Shown here one piece after another: positions 31,572-40,357 of a stretch of 40,792 nucleotides of DNA. The position numbers and the translations under genes are program-made. This DNA comes from an uncultured Ectothiorhodospiraceae bacterium (GTDB lineage Bacteria > Pseudomonadota > Gammaproteobacteria > Nitrococcales > Halorhodospiraceae). Under the pieces are notes generated by a model. That model did no database searches. It worked only from the letters and a program-made list of their open reading frames with translations, and had not been told where the DNA came from. The stretch is from positions 1 to 40,792 of the forward strand of contig CAJXLI010000006.1 of the NCBI GenBank assembly GCA_913055575.1. The letters are read 5' to 3'. Positions within the stretch are counted from its first letter, which is position 1; every line of letters starts with the position of its first letter.

Positions 31572-31624
31572 ACACTACTCCGCTCACCGGACCCGCCGAG
31601 AACCAAGCAGCCACGACCCGAAGG

Positions 31625-31798
31625 ATGGACCGAGAGCCACTGCCCAAACAGACCGACCTGGGAGAGCAGCTCCAGGAGCTCAGCCTCGAGGAGCTGCACG
31701 AGCTCCAGCAAGCGATCGACCGCGAGCTCGAGACCCGCTCTTTTGCCGACAGCCTCGAGGCGCAGATGCGGCTCTTCATGCGCCGCCGCGGCCAATAG
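31625..31798 (+). CDS. 57-residue charged helical protein, unknown
   Basis: This reading is too short for the ORF track. It starts MDREPLPKQTDLGEQLQELS and continues as a Leu/Glu/Gln-rich helix (LEELHELQQAIDRELETRSF), ending MRLFMRRRGQ. Third codon positions are almost all G or C, as in neighbouring genes, and heptad-like leucines suggest a coiled coil. AAGG abuts the ATG, a poor ribosome site. It lies between sufE and the hydrolase gene and may be cotranscribed with both. The family is not recognised. Confidence 0.6.
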   Translation: MDREPLPKQTDLGEQLQELSLEELHELQQAIDRELETRSFADSLEAQMRLFMRRRGQ

Positions 31799-31825
31799 CC
31801 TGCCAGGCTGCACGTACCGAGGACC

Positions 31826-32848
31826 TTGCATACCCTGGCCCGATCGCTGCTGCCCCTTGCCCTGCTCCCCCTCAGCTGGGGCCCGGCCAGCGCACCCGCC
31901 GACCAGCCATCCGCGGGGCAGGCGCCGAGCTGGGAGGCGGGGCACATCCGGACCGCCGACGGCTACCGCCTGCCCTACCGGCGCTGGGGGCCCGAGGCGG
32001 GCGATGCGGACGGCCCCGAGGCCGTGGTGCTCGCCCTGCACGGGCTCAATGACTACAGCGAGGGCATGGCCTACGCGGCCCGCTACCTGGCCGAGCACGA
32101 GATCGCCACTTACGCCTACGACCAGCGCGGCTGGGGCGCCAACGAGGACGCAGGCCTCTGGCCGGGGGTAGAGCCCCTCCTCGACGACGCCGCCGCGGTG
32201 CTCAACCTGCTCGCCGAGCGCTACCCCAGAACGCCCCTCTACCTGATGGGGCACAGCATGGGCGGGGCCGTGTCCATGGTGCTGCTGACGGAGCGGGATC
32301 CGGTCCCCGTCTCCGGCGTGGTCCTCGTAGCTCCCGCCGTATGGGGGCGCGAGGCCATGCCCTGGTACCAGCGCGGCCTCCTGTGGCTCGCCCCGCGCCT
32401 GCTGCCCGGCCTGGAGCTGAGCAGTGAGGTGACGGGCGTGCAGCCCACCGACGATCCCGACATCCGGGCGATGATGCGCGAGGACCCGCTCATCCGGCGC
32501 AAGGTCCGCGCCGATACCCTGGCCGGCGTCACCGACCTGATGGACCGCGCCCTGGCGGCCAGTCCCGAGCTCACCGAGCGCGCCCTGATCCTCTACGGTG
32601 AGCAGGACGAGGTCATCCCCCCCGGGCCGACCTGCCTCATGCTACGCCGCCTGCCCGAGCGCCCGCCGAGGCAGCAACGCTTTGCCCTCTACCCCGAGGG
32701 GTACCACATGCTCACCCGCGACCTGCAGCGCGAGCGGGTGCACGCGGACCTGGCTGCCTGGCTCCTCGATACCGGGAGCGCTCTACCCTCCGGCATGGAA
32801 GTGGGCCGTAGCGAGGCGATCCACCGCGTCTGCCCCGATCGCCACTGA
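31826..32848 (+). CDS. Exported alpha/beta hydrolase (monoacylglycerol lipase-like)
   Basis: The 340-residue protein has a hydrophobic N-terminal signal (LARSLLPLALLPLSWGPASA, cleavage likely near residue 24) and an alpha/beta-hydrolase fold of the serine aminopeptidase S33/monoacylglycerol lipase type. The triad is visible: Ser in GHSMGGA (about residue 145), Asp in YGEQDEVI and His in EGYHML. VLALHGLNDYSEG gives the oxyanion-hole HG motif. The start codon is TTG with GAGGACC just upstream. A lipid ester substrate is likely but not shown by sequence. A hairpin follows the stop. Confidence 0.88.
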   Translation: MHTLARSLLPLALLPLSWGPASAPADQPSAGQAPSWEAGHIRTADGYRLPYRRWGPEAGDADGPEAVVLALHGLNDYSEGMAYAARYLAEHEIATYAYDQRGWGANEDAGLWPGVEPLLDDAAAVLNLLAERYPRTPLYLMGHSMGGAVSMVLLTERDPVPVSGVVLVAPAVWGREAMPWYQRGLLWLAPRLLPGLELSSEVTGVQPTDDPDIRAMMREDPLIRRKVRADTLAGVTDLMDRALAASPELTERALILYGEQDEVIPPGPTCLMLRRLPERPPRQQRFALYPEGYHMLTRDLQRERVHADLAAWLLDTGSALPSGMEVGRSEAIHRVCPDRH

Positions 32849-32850
32849 CC

Positions 32851-32869
32851 CGATCAGCGCTGCTGATCG
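32851..32869. terminator. Hairpin after the hydrolase gene
   Basis: CGATCAGC and GCTGATCG form a perfect 8-bp stem with a 3-base loop starting 2 bases after the stop codon. Only TT follows, so it may stabilise the message end more than terminate. Confidence 0.5.
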
Positions 32870-32901
32870 TTCCAGCATCATGATGCATCTACGACTCACC
32901 T

Positions 32902-32929
32902 TTGAATACGACGGTAATTGGGGTACATT
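32902..32929 (+). promoter_or_regulatory. Sigma70-like promoter for sqr
   Basis: TTGAAT (32902-32907), 16 bases, then TACATT (32924-32929), within a locally AT-rich stretch. The leader would be about 60 bases and ends in the strong ribosome site AGGAGGAG before the sqr ATG. Confidence 0.5.
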
Positions 32930-32998
32930 GAGCGGCCCTTAAAATATCAACACCTAAGCATAGATAGCGGCAGCGAGATCTAGCAGGAGGAGATCGTC

Positions 32999-34381
32999 AT
33001 GACCCAGCGCAACACCCCGTCCCCCCGAGAGCCCGATCTCGGACAGGGCATTGAGCACTGCTCTCGGCGGGAGTTCCTCAAGCTCGCCGGCCTCGGCTCC
33101 GGCGCCCTCGCCGCAGGCGGCGCAGGGACCGGGGCCCTGCTCCACAGCGAGCCCGCCCGGGCGATAGCCACCAACGCGCGCATCGTCATCGTCGGCGCCG
33201 GCGCCGCCGGGCTCGGCTGCGCCAACCGCCTCAGCGATCGCCTCGAGGGCGCCGAGATCACCGTCGTCGACCGCCGCGAGCCCCACTACTACCAGCCCGC
33301 GCTGCCGCTAGTCGGCACCGGCGTGTGGTCGCCCTCCAAGGCGAAGGATCGCAACGCGCGCTACATGCCCTCGGACGTGCGCTGGGTCAAGTCGATGGTT
33401 GCGGAGTACGACCCCGACAACAACCGGGTCGTCACCGACGAGGGCGAGACCCTCGACTACGACTACCTGATCGTGGCGACGGGCCTGGAGCTGCGCTTCG
33501 ACCAGATCGAGGGGATGAGCCCCGAGCTCATCGGCTCCCACGGCATCGCCTGCGTCTACGACACCCCCGAGCACGGCGAGCGCTCGGCGCGCGCGGTGCA
33601 GGCCTTCACCCGGGAGGGGGGCAAGGGGCTGTTCATCCGGCCGCCGGGGGATATCAAGTGCGCCGGCGCGCCGCTGAAAGTCGCCATGATCACCGAGTAC
33701 CTGCTGCGCCAGAACGGGACCCGCGAGCAGAGCGAGCTCCACTACTACCCGCCGGACAGCAGCATGTTCACCCAGCCCGACCTCGACACCTTCCTCAAGG
33801 CGTACTTCCCCGAGCAGCGGGGCATCGACATCCACTACCACCACCGCGTCAAGGGCGTCGATGCCGAGGCGCAGCGGGTGACCTTCGAGTCGGACGAGCA
33901 CGGCGAGTACACCGAGTCCTACGACCTGCTCCACATCCCGCCGCCGATGAGCGCCCCGCAGCCGGTGCGCGAGAGCGCCCTGGCCTGGGCGGAGGGCGAG
34001 ACCGATGCGGGATGGCTCGAGGTGGACCCGTACAGCCTGCGCCACCGGCGCTACCCGAACGTCTTCGGTGCCGGCGACGTCTGCGGCGTGCCCATCAGCA
34101 AGACCTCGGCGAGCGCCAAGTCCATGATCCCCGTGGTCGTCGACAACCTCGTCGACGCCATCGCCGAGCGGGAGCCGAGTGCGGCGTACAGCGGCTACAC
34201 CTCCTGCCCGCTGATCACCGAGGTCGGCGAGGCGATGCTCGTCGAGTTCAACTACGAGCTCGAGATGGTGCCCTCCTTCCCCTTCATCGACCCGCTGAAG
34301 CCGCAGTGGGCGGCCTGGGTGATGGAGAGGTGGCTCCTGCACCCGACCTACAACGCCATGCTGCGCGGCCGTATCTCCTGA
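32999..34381 (+). CDS. sqr: Sulfide:quinone oxidoreductase, Tat-exported
   Basis: SQR oxidises sulfide to polysulfide/sulfur at the periplasmic membrane face and passes electrons to quinone, feeding photosynthesis. The 460-residue protein has a twin-arginine signal SRREFLK (residues 22-28) and hydrophobic stretch, then FAD motif VIVGAGAAGLG (about 63-73). Redox cysteines are visible at Cys221 (KCAGAP) and Cys362 (GDVCGVPISKTSAS), the two positions used in human SQOR-like enzymes; Cys185 (GIACVYD) is a further candidate. GYTSCPLITE near residue 400 is also SQR-typical. Flavocytochrome c sulfide dehydrogenase is the alternative, but KCAGAP and CxxPxSKT favour SQR. AGGAGGAG precedes the ATG; a small membrane protein gene follows by 27 bases. 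Confidence 0.9.
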   Translation: MTQRNTPSPREPDLGQGIEHCSRREFLKLAGLGSGALAAGGAGTGALLHSEPARAIATNARIVIVGAGAAGLGCANRLSDRLEGAEITVVDRREPHYYQPALPLVGTGVWSPSKAKDRNARYMPSDVRWVKSMVAEYDPDNNRVVTDEGETLDYDYLIVATGLELRFDQIEGMSPELIGSHGIACVYDTPEHGERSARAVQAFTREGGKGLFIRPPGDIKCAGAPLKVAMITEYLLRQNGTREQSELHYYPPDSSMFTQPDLDTFLKAYFPEQRGIDIHYHHRVKGVDAEAQRVTFESDEHGEYTESYDLLHIPPPMSAPQPVRESALAWAEGETDAGWLEVDPYSLRHRRYPNVFGAGDVCGVPISKTSASAKSMIPVVVDNLVDAIAEREPSAAYSGYTSCPLITEVGEAMLVEFNYELEMVPSFPFIDPLKPQWAAWVMERWLLHPTYNAMLRGRIS

Positions 34382-34408
34382 ATCCACGCCGCCTGAGGGA
34401 GGCTAGTC

Positions 34409-34813
34409 ATGCTGGGTATTATCCCGTACACCCCGCTCGAGGTCCTCGTCGTCATCATCGAGTTCCTCCGCCCCGTACTCGGCGCTATCGCCGCGGTCGC
34501 CGTGATCGATGGGGTGCTCCTCGGCCTGAGCGCCGCCAAGATCGGCAGCAGCTTCCGCGGCCTCGGCCGCGCCCTCGGCAGCGCCCTCGGCGTCGGGGCG
34601 GTCGTCTTCGCCGTCGCGCTCGCCCTGCTGCCCGCTGCCTCGGGGGGCTCCTGGGGCTCCATCGGGGGGACCGTCGACCTCTTCGCCGTCACCGGCGGCG
34701 CCCTGGGCCTGGGCGCCGGCGCGGCTGCCGCCGTCTTCCCGCCCCTGCAGTTCCTGCTCGGCATGAATACCGGCGGGCAACGGGGCCGTGACGAGCAGTA
34801 CCGCCGGGCCTGA
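34409..34813 (+). CDS. Three-span membrane protein downstream of sqr
   Basis: The 134-residue product has three hydrophobic segments, about residues 10-40 (LVVIIEFLRPVLGAIAAVAV), 58-78 (LGSALGVGAVVFAVALALLP) and 90-115 (LFAVTGGALGLGAGAAAAVF), with many small residues that allow tight helix packing. It has no cofactor-binding motif. GAGGGAGG lies just upstream of the ATG, and only 27 bases separate it from sqr, so the two are almost surely cotranscribed. It may anchor the exported SQR or help quinone access; that is inference. I recall conserved uncharacterised families of this kind beside sulfide oxidation genes but cannot name one with confidence. Confidence 0.82.
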   Translation: MLGIIPYTPLEVLVVIIEFLRPVLGAIAAVAVIDGVLLGLSAAKIGSSFRGLGRALGSALGVGAVVFAVALALLPAASGGSWGSIGGTVDLFAVTGGALGLGAGAAAAVFPPLQFLLGMNTGGQRGRDEQYRRA

Positions 34814-34892
34814 GCGGTAGCCCCGCGCTCGCCACGTTGTGGGCGGCCGCCCCGCAGGGCGGCCGCTCCGAGGGCCGAGCGGAGGCAGCGGC

Positions 34893-35336
34893 TCAGTACA
34901 GGAAGTCGGGGAGGTGCTTGCGGACCTGATCCGGCCGCTCCAGGCGGCAGAGGTCCTTGTCGACCTCGTGGGTGATCGCGGCCTTGAGACCACTACCCAT
35001 GCGGTGGCGGAGCTGCCCCAGGAAATGCGGCGCGGCAGCGACGACCAGATGGTCGAAGCGCCCCTGCTGCCGGGCCTGCTCCAGCCACTGCGCCAGCTCC
35101 CGGGCGAAACGCTCCGCCTCGACCTCCTTGTGATCCGTCGAGGGATCCATGGCGTGGCGCTCATCCCCGGCGCCGCCTCCCCGTCCCGGCTCGTCGGTAA
35201 CGAGCTCGTGGGCCGGCAGGCGCAGCTCCGGGTTGACCCAGGTCTCGCGCTCCTGCATAGGCTCGCCCGAGCGCCTCTCGCTCTCAAAGATCCGCGCACG
35301 TGCCGCGTCGGCTGCTACGACCCAAGTCGTCGCCAT
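34893..35336 (-). CDS. Host-attachment-family protein
   Basis: The 147-residue protein matches the Pfam Host_attach family, named for a plant-attachment gene but widespread in free-living bacteria and thought to resemble release-factor-like domains. Typical features are TTWVVAADAARARIFESERR at the N-terminus and HLVVAAAPHFLGQLRHRM in the middle, with a C-terminal KDLCRLERPDQVRKHLP. No signal or membrane span is present. The ATG at 35336 has a perfect AAAGGAGGT site; the track start eight codons earlier is unlikely. The biological role is unknown; the family name should not be taken literally. Confidence 0.85.
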   Translation of the reverse strand: MATTWVVAADAARARIFESERRSGEPMQERETWVNPELRLPAHELVTDEPGRGGGAGDERHAMDPSTDHKEVEAERFARELAQWLEQARQQGRFDHLVVAAAPHFLGQLRHRMGSGLKAAITHEVDKDLCRLERPDQVRKHLPDFLY

Positions 35337-35510
35337 GTCGCCACCTCCTTTGCTCTGCAACCCTTCATCCGGAGGCCGGATCGGGCCGCGCCCCCGGGAT
35401 GGGACATAAGGGCAGCCACCTACATTGCCAAGGCCCTACGCGCTCCCGGTGCATCCTCCCGATGAGGTTAGTAGACTGCACACGTCCCTGTTCCGCCAAG
35501 GAGATCCACC

Positions 35511-36407
35511 ATGCCTGAGCTCGGCGCCCACGTCTCGGCAGCCGGTGGCCCGCAGAACGCCCCCGAGCGCGGACGCGAGATCGGCTGCGACTGCATCCAG
35601 CTCTTTACGCGCAACCAGCGCAGCTGGCAGGTCAAGCCGATCTCCGACGAGGAGGCCACCGCCTTCCGCCAGGCCCGGCCGGCCCAAGGTATCGGCTCGG
35701 TGATGAGCCACGCCTCGTACCTCATCAACCTAGCCGCCACCGATGCGGACAAGCACGCCAAGGCCCAGGCGGGGCTGGAGGCGGAGCTCGAGCGCTGCCA
35801 CAAGCTCGGTATCGAGCTGCTCAACTTCCACCCTGGATCCCACACCGGCGCCGGCATGGCCAAGGGGATCGCCACCATCGCCGAGACCCTCAACGCCATC
35901 TGCCGCAACCACCCGGAGAAAGACGACGTCACCCTGGTCCTGGAGAACGTCGCCGGGCAGGGGACCAGCGTCGGCGCCGACTTCCGCGACCTGGCCGCCA
36001 TCCTCGAGCGCCTGGAGGCGCCGGAGCGCTTCGGCGTCTGCGTCGACACCGCCCACGCCTTCGCCGCCGGCTACGCGCTGCACACCGCCGAGGGGTGGGA
36101 CGCCATGTGGCAGGCCTTCGACGAGGCCCTCGGCCTGGAGCAGCTCGTGGGCCTGCACCTGAACGACTCCCGGCCGGGGTGCGGCAGCCGCAAGGACCGC
36201 CACGCGCTACTCGGGCGCGGCGCCATCGGCCCCGACGCCTTCCAGCGTGCGGTGACCGACCCCCGGACGCGGGCAGTGCCGCAGTTCCTCGAGACCCCGG
36301 CAGGCCCGGCCGGCTGGGCCGAGGAGATCCGCTGGCTGCGCGCCTGCACGCAGGGAACGGCACCTCCACCCCTGCCGGAGATCGAGGACAGCGGCGCTCA
36401 AAGCTAA
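35511..36407 (+). CDS. nfo: Endonuclease IV
   Basis: Nfo is an AP endonuclease of base-excision repair that cuts 5' of abasic sites. The 298-residue TIM-barrel protein has its zinc-ligand motifs in order: GAHVSAAGG, MSHASYLINLA, LLNFHPGSHTGAG, VLENVAGQGTSVGADF, CVDTAHAFAAGY, LHLNDSRPGCGSRKDRH and FLETP. AAGGAG precedes the ATG. It is the first gene of a rightward run with the FAD oxidoreductase 19 bases downstream. The C-terminus is slightly extended and acidic. Confidence 0.95.
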   Translation: MPELGAHVSAAGGPQNAPERGREIGCDCIQLFTRNQRSWQVKPISDEEATAFRQARPAQGIGSVMSHASYLINLAATDADKHAKAQAGLEAELERCHKLGIELLNFHPGSHTGAGMAKGIATIAETLNAICRNHPEKDDVTLVLENVAGQGTSVGADFRDLAAILERLEAPERFGVCVDTAHAFAAGYALHTAEGWDAMWQAFDEALGLEQLVGLHLNDSRPGCGSRKDRHALLGRGAIGPDAFQRAVTDPRTRAVPQFLETPAGPAGWAEEIRWLRACTQGTAPPPLPEIEDSGAQS

Positions 36408-36426
36408 CCGACTCGAGGGACCTCCC

Positions 36427-37488
36427 ATGCCCCAACTCCCCTTCCTGATCGTCGGCCAGGGCCTGGCGGGCAGCCTGGTCGCCCTGAGCCTGCTCCAGCG
36501 CGGCGCGGCCGTGACCGTCGTCGATGACGGCGCCGCCGACGCGCCCTCGCGGGTCACCCCCGGCCTGGCGACCCCCATTGCCGGGCCGCGCCTGACCTTC
36601 CCGCCCAGCGGGGCCGACAGCACCAACGGCTCCTGGCGCCGCTACCGCGAGCTGGAGCACCAGCTCGGCCGTCCGCTGCTGACCGCCCACCAGATCCTGC
36701 ACGCAGCCGGCAGCCGCGAGGAGCTGGCCCAATTCCAGAAGCGCAAGCGCGACCCGATCTTCGCCCGCTGGCTCGGGGACCAATTCTCCGCCGGTGCCCA
36801 CGACGGCCTCCTCGCCGACCCGTGGGGTGGGTTCGAGATCCAGGGCGGCCAGGTCAACGTGCCAGCGCTGCTGGAGACGGCTGCCGACATGCTGCGCGAG
36901 CGCGGGGCGCTACGGCAGGGACGTGTAGAGCCGACGGGGCTGGCGATCGAGGATGGGCGCGTCACCTGGCAGGGCGAGCGCTACCGGGAGGTCGTCTTCT
37001 GCGACGGCCCTGCCGGTGCCGCTAACCCGTGGCTCACCGGCGTGGGGCTGCAGTGCGTGCCCGGCGAGGTGCTCACAGTGCGGCCGGCAGTCCCCGTGCC
37101 GCGGCACATCTACCACGGCCGCGCCGGCTACCTGGCACCCCAGCCCGGCCAGCACGGGCTCTTCCGCCTCGGCGCTACCTACGGCACGCCGAACACCGCG
37201 GCCCAGGCAACGGAAGCCGGCCGCGAGGGGCTACTCAGCCAGCTGCCGAGGCTGCTCTCCCGCCCTCCACGGATGGCGGTGGTGGACCACCTCGCCGGCA
37301 CCCGTCCCGCCACCCCGCAGCGCTGCCCGGTCCTCGGCCGCATCCCCGGCAGGCCGGCCGCAGTGCTCAACGGCATGGGCGCCCGCGCCATGCTCCAGGC
37401 CCCCTACCTGGCGGAATGCCTTGCCGCTCACCTCGTCGAGGACGCCCCCCTGCCCGACGGCGTCCTGGCACCGGCCGAGCCGGCATGA
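36427..37488 (+). CDS. FAD-dependent oxidoreductase (DAO family)
   Basis: The 353-residue protein starts with a dinucleotide motif (FLIVGQGLAGSLVALSLLQRGA) and has the DAO-family layout, with YLAPQPGQHGLFRLGATYGT and a C-terminal VLNGMGARAMLQAPYLAECL that resembles the flavin-contact end of glycine oxidase-type enzymes. No signal peptide is present; the substrate is unknown, a secondary or N-methyl amine being typical. Its stop overlaps the methyltransferase start as ATGA, and the two proteins may act on the same pathway or simply share a transcript with nfo. Confidence 0.85.
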   Translation: MPQLPFLIVGQGLAGSLVALSLLQRGAAVTVVDDGAADAPSRVTPGLATPIAGPRLTFPPSGADSTNGSWRRYRELEHQLGRPLLTAHQILHAAGSREELAQFQKRKRDPIFARWLGDQFSAGAHDGLLADPWGGFEIQGGQVNVPALLETAADMLRERGALRQGRVEPTGLAIEDGRVTWQGERYREVVFCDGPAGAANPWLTGVGLQCVPGEVLTVRPAVPVPRHIYHGRAGYLAPQPGQHGLFRLGATYGTPNTAAQATEAGREGLLSQLPRLLSRPPRMAVVDHLAGTRPATPQRCPVLGRIPGRPAAVLNGMGARAMLQAPYLAECLAAHLVEDAPLPDGVLAPAEPA

Positions 37489-38095
37489 CAGAGCCGCTGA
37501 CCCGCCTCGCCCACCGCCTCGTCCGGCCCGCCCTGGGCGCCCGGGGACGGGCCTTGGACGCCACCGCCGGTAACGGCCACGACACCGTCTTCCTAGCCGA
37601 GGAGTCGGGCACTGCGGGCACCGTGCTCGCCATGGACATCCAGCAGGCCGCGCTGACGAGCACGCGGCAGCGGCTTCGCGGGGCAGGGCTCGAGGCGCGA
37701 GCGGCACTGGTGCAGGCCGACCACCGCCGGCTGGGGCGCTTGACGCCGCCAGCCTGGCGCGGCAGCGTCGATGCCGTCATGTTCAACCTCGGCTATCTCC
37801 CCGGCAGCGACCGCTCCGTGATCACGACGCCCGAGCGGACCCGGCCGGCGCTGGACGCTGCCCGCGAGCTGCTCCGCCCCGGCGGGATGCTCAGCGTGCT
37901 CGTCTACCGCGGCCACCCGGGCGGCGAGGAAGAGGCCCAGGCCGTCGCCGCCTGGATGGCTCGCGCCGCGCAGGGAGGCGCCGAGTGGCAAGAGCGGGTG
38001 GCGGCCAGCGAGCGTGGCCCCGTCCTCCACACGCTGCGCCACCCGGCGGCTACCTGCGCGACCGCGGCTACAGAGGCTCAACAGGAGGGAGCGCA

Positions 38096-38108
<13 letters not shown>
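37485..38108 (+). CDS. SAM-dependent methyltransferase (YtqB / rRNA_methylase family)
   Basis: The 207-residue protein has SAM-binding motif ALDATAGNGHDTVFLAE (about 24-40), VLAMDIQQAAL (motif II) and the family-diagnostic MFNLGYLPGSDRSVIT. These define the putative rRNA methylase (YtqB-like) family; later work on related proteins points to small-molecule or tRNA wobble-base methylation, so the target is uncertain. The track ORF begins far upstream; the ATG at 37485 overlaps the preceding stop by 4 bases, and the end overlaps the next gene by 13 bases. Confidence 0.88.
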
Positions 38109-38767
<659 letters not shown>

Positions 38768-38827
38768 GCGCCGCGGGGGCGGGCCGGCACACGGCAGGGC
38801 GCATACCGGGTGGGATATCCGCCGGGC

Positions 38828-39148
38828 TCAGGAGCCGAGCGGCTCGATGGCCTCCAGCCTGCCCTGGAGGGCGAGGCTGGCCCGGTCCAGCTCGTACTGG
38901 TTCTGCAGGTGGAGCCACAGCTCCGGCGTCGTGCCGAGGTACCGTCCCAGGCGCAGGGCCGTATCCGCCGAGATCTCGCGCTTACCGAGCACAAGCTCGT
39001 GGATCCGCCGCGGCGGCACCCCGATCGACCTCGCCAGCCCGTGCTGGGTGAGCCCCATCGGCTCCAGGAACTGCTCGAGCAGGACCTCGCCTGGATGGAT
39101 CGGGGTACCGGCCGATGTCCGACGCCGCTTGCTCATGGCAGTGAGCAT
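38828..39148 (-). CDS. HigA/VapI-type antidote-like HTH protein
   Basis: The 106-residue protein has an XRE-type helix-turn-helix with the HigA-family signature HPGEVLLEQFLEPMGLTQHG and LGTTPELWLHLQNQYELD. HigA proteins neutralise HigB RNases and repress their own operon. The ATG at 39148 has GGAG seven bases upstream; ATG 39136 (MSKRRR) is an alternative start. No HigB-like ORF lies in the about 130 bases upstream or downstream, so it may be an orphan regulator or antitoxin. Confidence 0.85.
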   Translation of the reverse strand: MLTAMSKRRRTSAGTPIHPGEVLLEQFLEPMGLTQHGLARSIGVPPRRIHELVLGKREISADTALRLGRYLGTTPELWLHLQNQYELDRASLALQGRLEAIEPLGS

Positions 39149-39227
39149 AACGCAGCTCCGTGTAGGCGCCAACGCTCGCTCCCGAGGGACGTTACGCTCG
39201 GCCTGTCGGGGGCGCCCACACAAGAAT

Positions 39228-39258
39228 GCCCCGGAGGGCGGGCCCCGGGGCTATTTTT
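39228..39258. terminator. Intrinsic terminator between the HigA-type gene and metF
   Basis: GCCCCGG (39228-39234) pairs with CCGGGGC (39245-39251) around a GC-rich loop. On the plus strand TATTTTTG follows; on the minus strand ATTCTT follows, so it could end metF transcripts as well, less strongly. Confidence 0.75.
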
Positions 39259-39283
39259 GTCGTTGTCGAGCCTCCCGACGCCG

Positions 39284-40195
39284 TCAATAGATCGGGATCT
39301 CAATCTCCTCCGGCTTGCGCTCCTCCCCGCCGGTCTCCTTGGACAGGCCGAGGTTGTGCCAGATGCGCTCGACCACCGGTGCCTTGTTCAGGGCGTAGAA
39401 GTGGATGCCCGGCGCCCCGTTATCGAGCAGGTTCTGGCATAGCTGCGTGATCACATCGATGCCGTACTCCATGCGCGAGCGCGGATCGTGCTCCCAGGCC
39501 TCCATGCGCTTGGCCAGCCAGCGCGGGATGTCCGCCTTGCAGCCCTCCGCGAAGCGGGCCTGCTGCTCGTAGTTCATCAGCGGCATGATCCCCGGGACGA
39601 TGGGGATATCTACGCCGCGCTTCTCACAGTCCTCGACGAAGCGGTAGTAGCACTCCTCGTTATAGAAGAACTGCGTGATCGCCGAGTCGGCGCCAGACTT
39701 GGCCTTGCGCACGAAGTTCTCGATGTCCGTGATGGCGTCCGGGGCCTCCGGATGGAATTCCGGATAGGCGCCCACCTCGATGTAGAAGTGGTCGCCGGTA
39801 ACCTCGCGGATGAGCTCGACGAGCTCATTGGCGTAGCTCAGCTCCCCCTGCCCCGCGGAGCCGGACCCGGAAGGGAGGTCGCCGCGCAACGCGACGATGT
39901 ACTTCACGCCCTCCTCCCGGTAGTTGAGGATCATCTCCTTGAGCTGCTCCCGGCTCGCATCAACGCAGGAGAGGTGGGGGGCGGCCTCCGCGCTGCTATT
40001 GCGCTGGATATCGACCACCGTCTCGTAGGTCCGCGACTGCGTCGAGCCGCCGGCGCCGAAGGTCACCGAGAAGTACGCCGGGTTCAGCCGCTCCAGGCGC
40101 TCCCGGGTGGCTTTCAGGCTCTCGGCCCCCTCGTCGGTCTTCGGCGGGAAGAACTCGAAGCTGAATACGCGGGGGTGTCTCTTCTGGATCTCCAT
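39284..40195 (-). CDS. metF: Methylenetetrahydrofolate reductase
   Basis: MetF reduces 5,10-methylene-THF to 5-methyl-THF, the methyl donor for methionine synthesis. The 303-residue TIM-barrel flavoprotein shows VFSFEFFPPKTDEG (about 10-23), YFSVTFGAGGSTQSRTYETV, the folate-binding YIVALRGDLPSG, and FIEVGAYPEFHPEA-like run (HFYIEVGAYPEFHPEAPDAI). It is downstream of ahcY on the same strand, forming a methionine/SAM-recycling pair separated by a 160-base spacer with a long hairpin. Confidence 0.97.
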   Translation of the reverse strand: MEIQKRHPRVFSFEFFPPKTDEGAESLKATRERLERLNPAYFSVTFGAGGSTQSRTYETVVDIQRNSSAEAAPHLSCVDASREQLKEMILNYREEGVKYIVALRGDLPSGSGSAGQGELSYANELVELIREVTGDHFYIEVGAYPEFHPEAPDAITDIENFVRKAKSGADSAITQFFYNEECYYRFVEDCEKRGVDIPIVPGIMPLMNYEQQARFAEGCKADIPRWLAKRMEAWEHDPRSRMEYGIDVITQLCQNLLDNGAPGIHFYALNKAPVVERIWHNLGLSKETGGEERKPEEIEIPIY

Positions 40196-40224
40196 TGAAC
40201 CCCTCCGATCTGCTCGAAGCGTTC

Positions 40225-40279
40225 AGTGCTCAGCGTTCAACGTTCAGGGGGCTGCCCTGACCGCTGAACGCTGAGCGCT
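40225..40279. repeat. 25-bp inverted repeat between ahcY and metF
   Basis: Left arm 40225-40249 (AGTGCTCAGCGTTCAACG...) and right arm 40255-40279 (CCCTGACCGCTGAACGCTGA...) pair across a 5-base loop: 22 Watson-Crick pairs, one G-U and two mismatches. GCGCTCA is then repeated at 40275-40281 and 40284-40290. No T-run follows. Confidence 0.85.
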
Positions 40280-40357
40280 CAAAGCGCTCAACCTGCACCC
40301 CGCGGGCTGCGCGGGGCAGCCCCGGGTGCGTTCTCGGCCGAGCCGTGTCGTATCGCC

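Noticed and set aside
34893-35336. Symbiosis or host-interaction locus
   Set aside because: Only the family name suggests this; the family is common in free-living bacteria and no other host-related gene is present.
40221-40290. CRISPR repeats
   Set aside because: Repeat units are short, unspaced and arranged as an inverted pair, with no spacers or cas genes.
40196-40357. SAH or SAM riboswitch near ahcY/metF
   Set aside because: The spacer is downstream of ahcY, whose leader is outside the window, and I see a single long hairpin rather than a riboswitch-like core. A covariance-model search would settle it.
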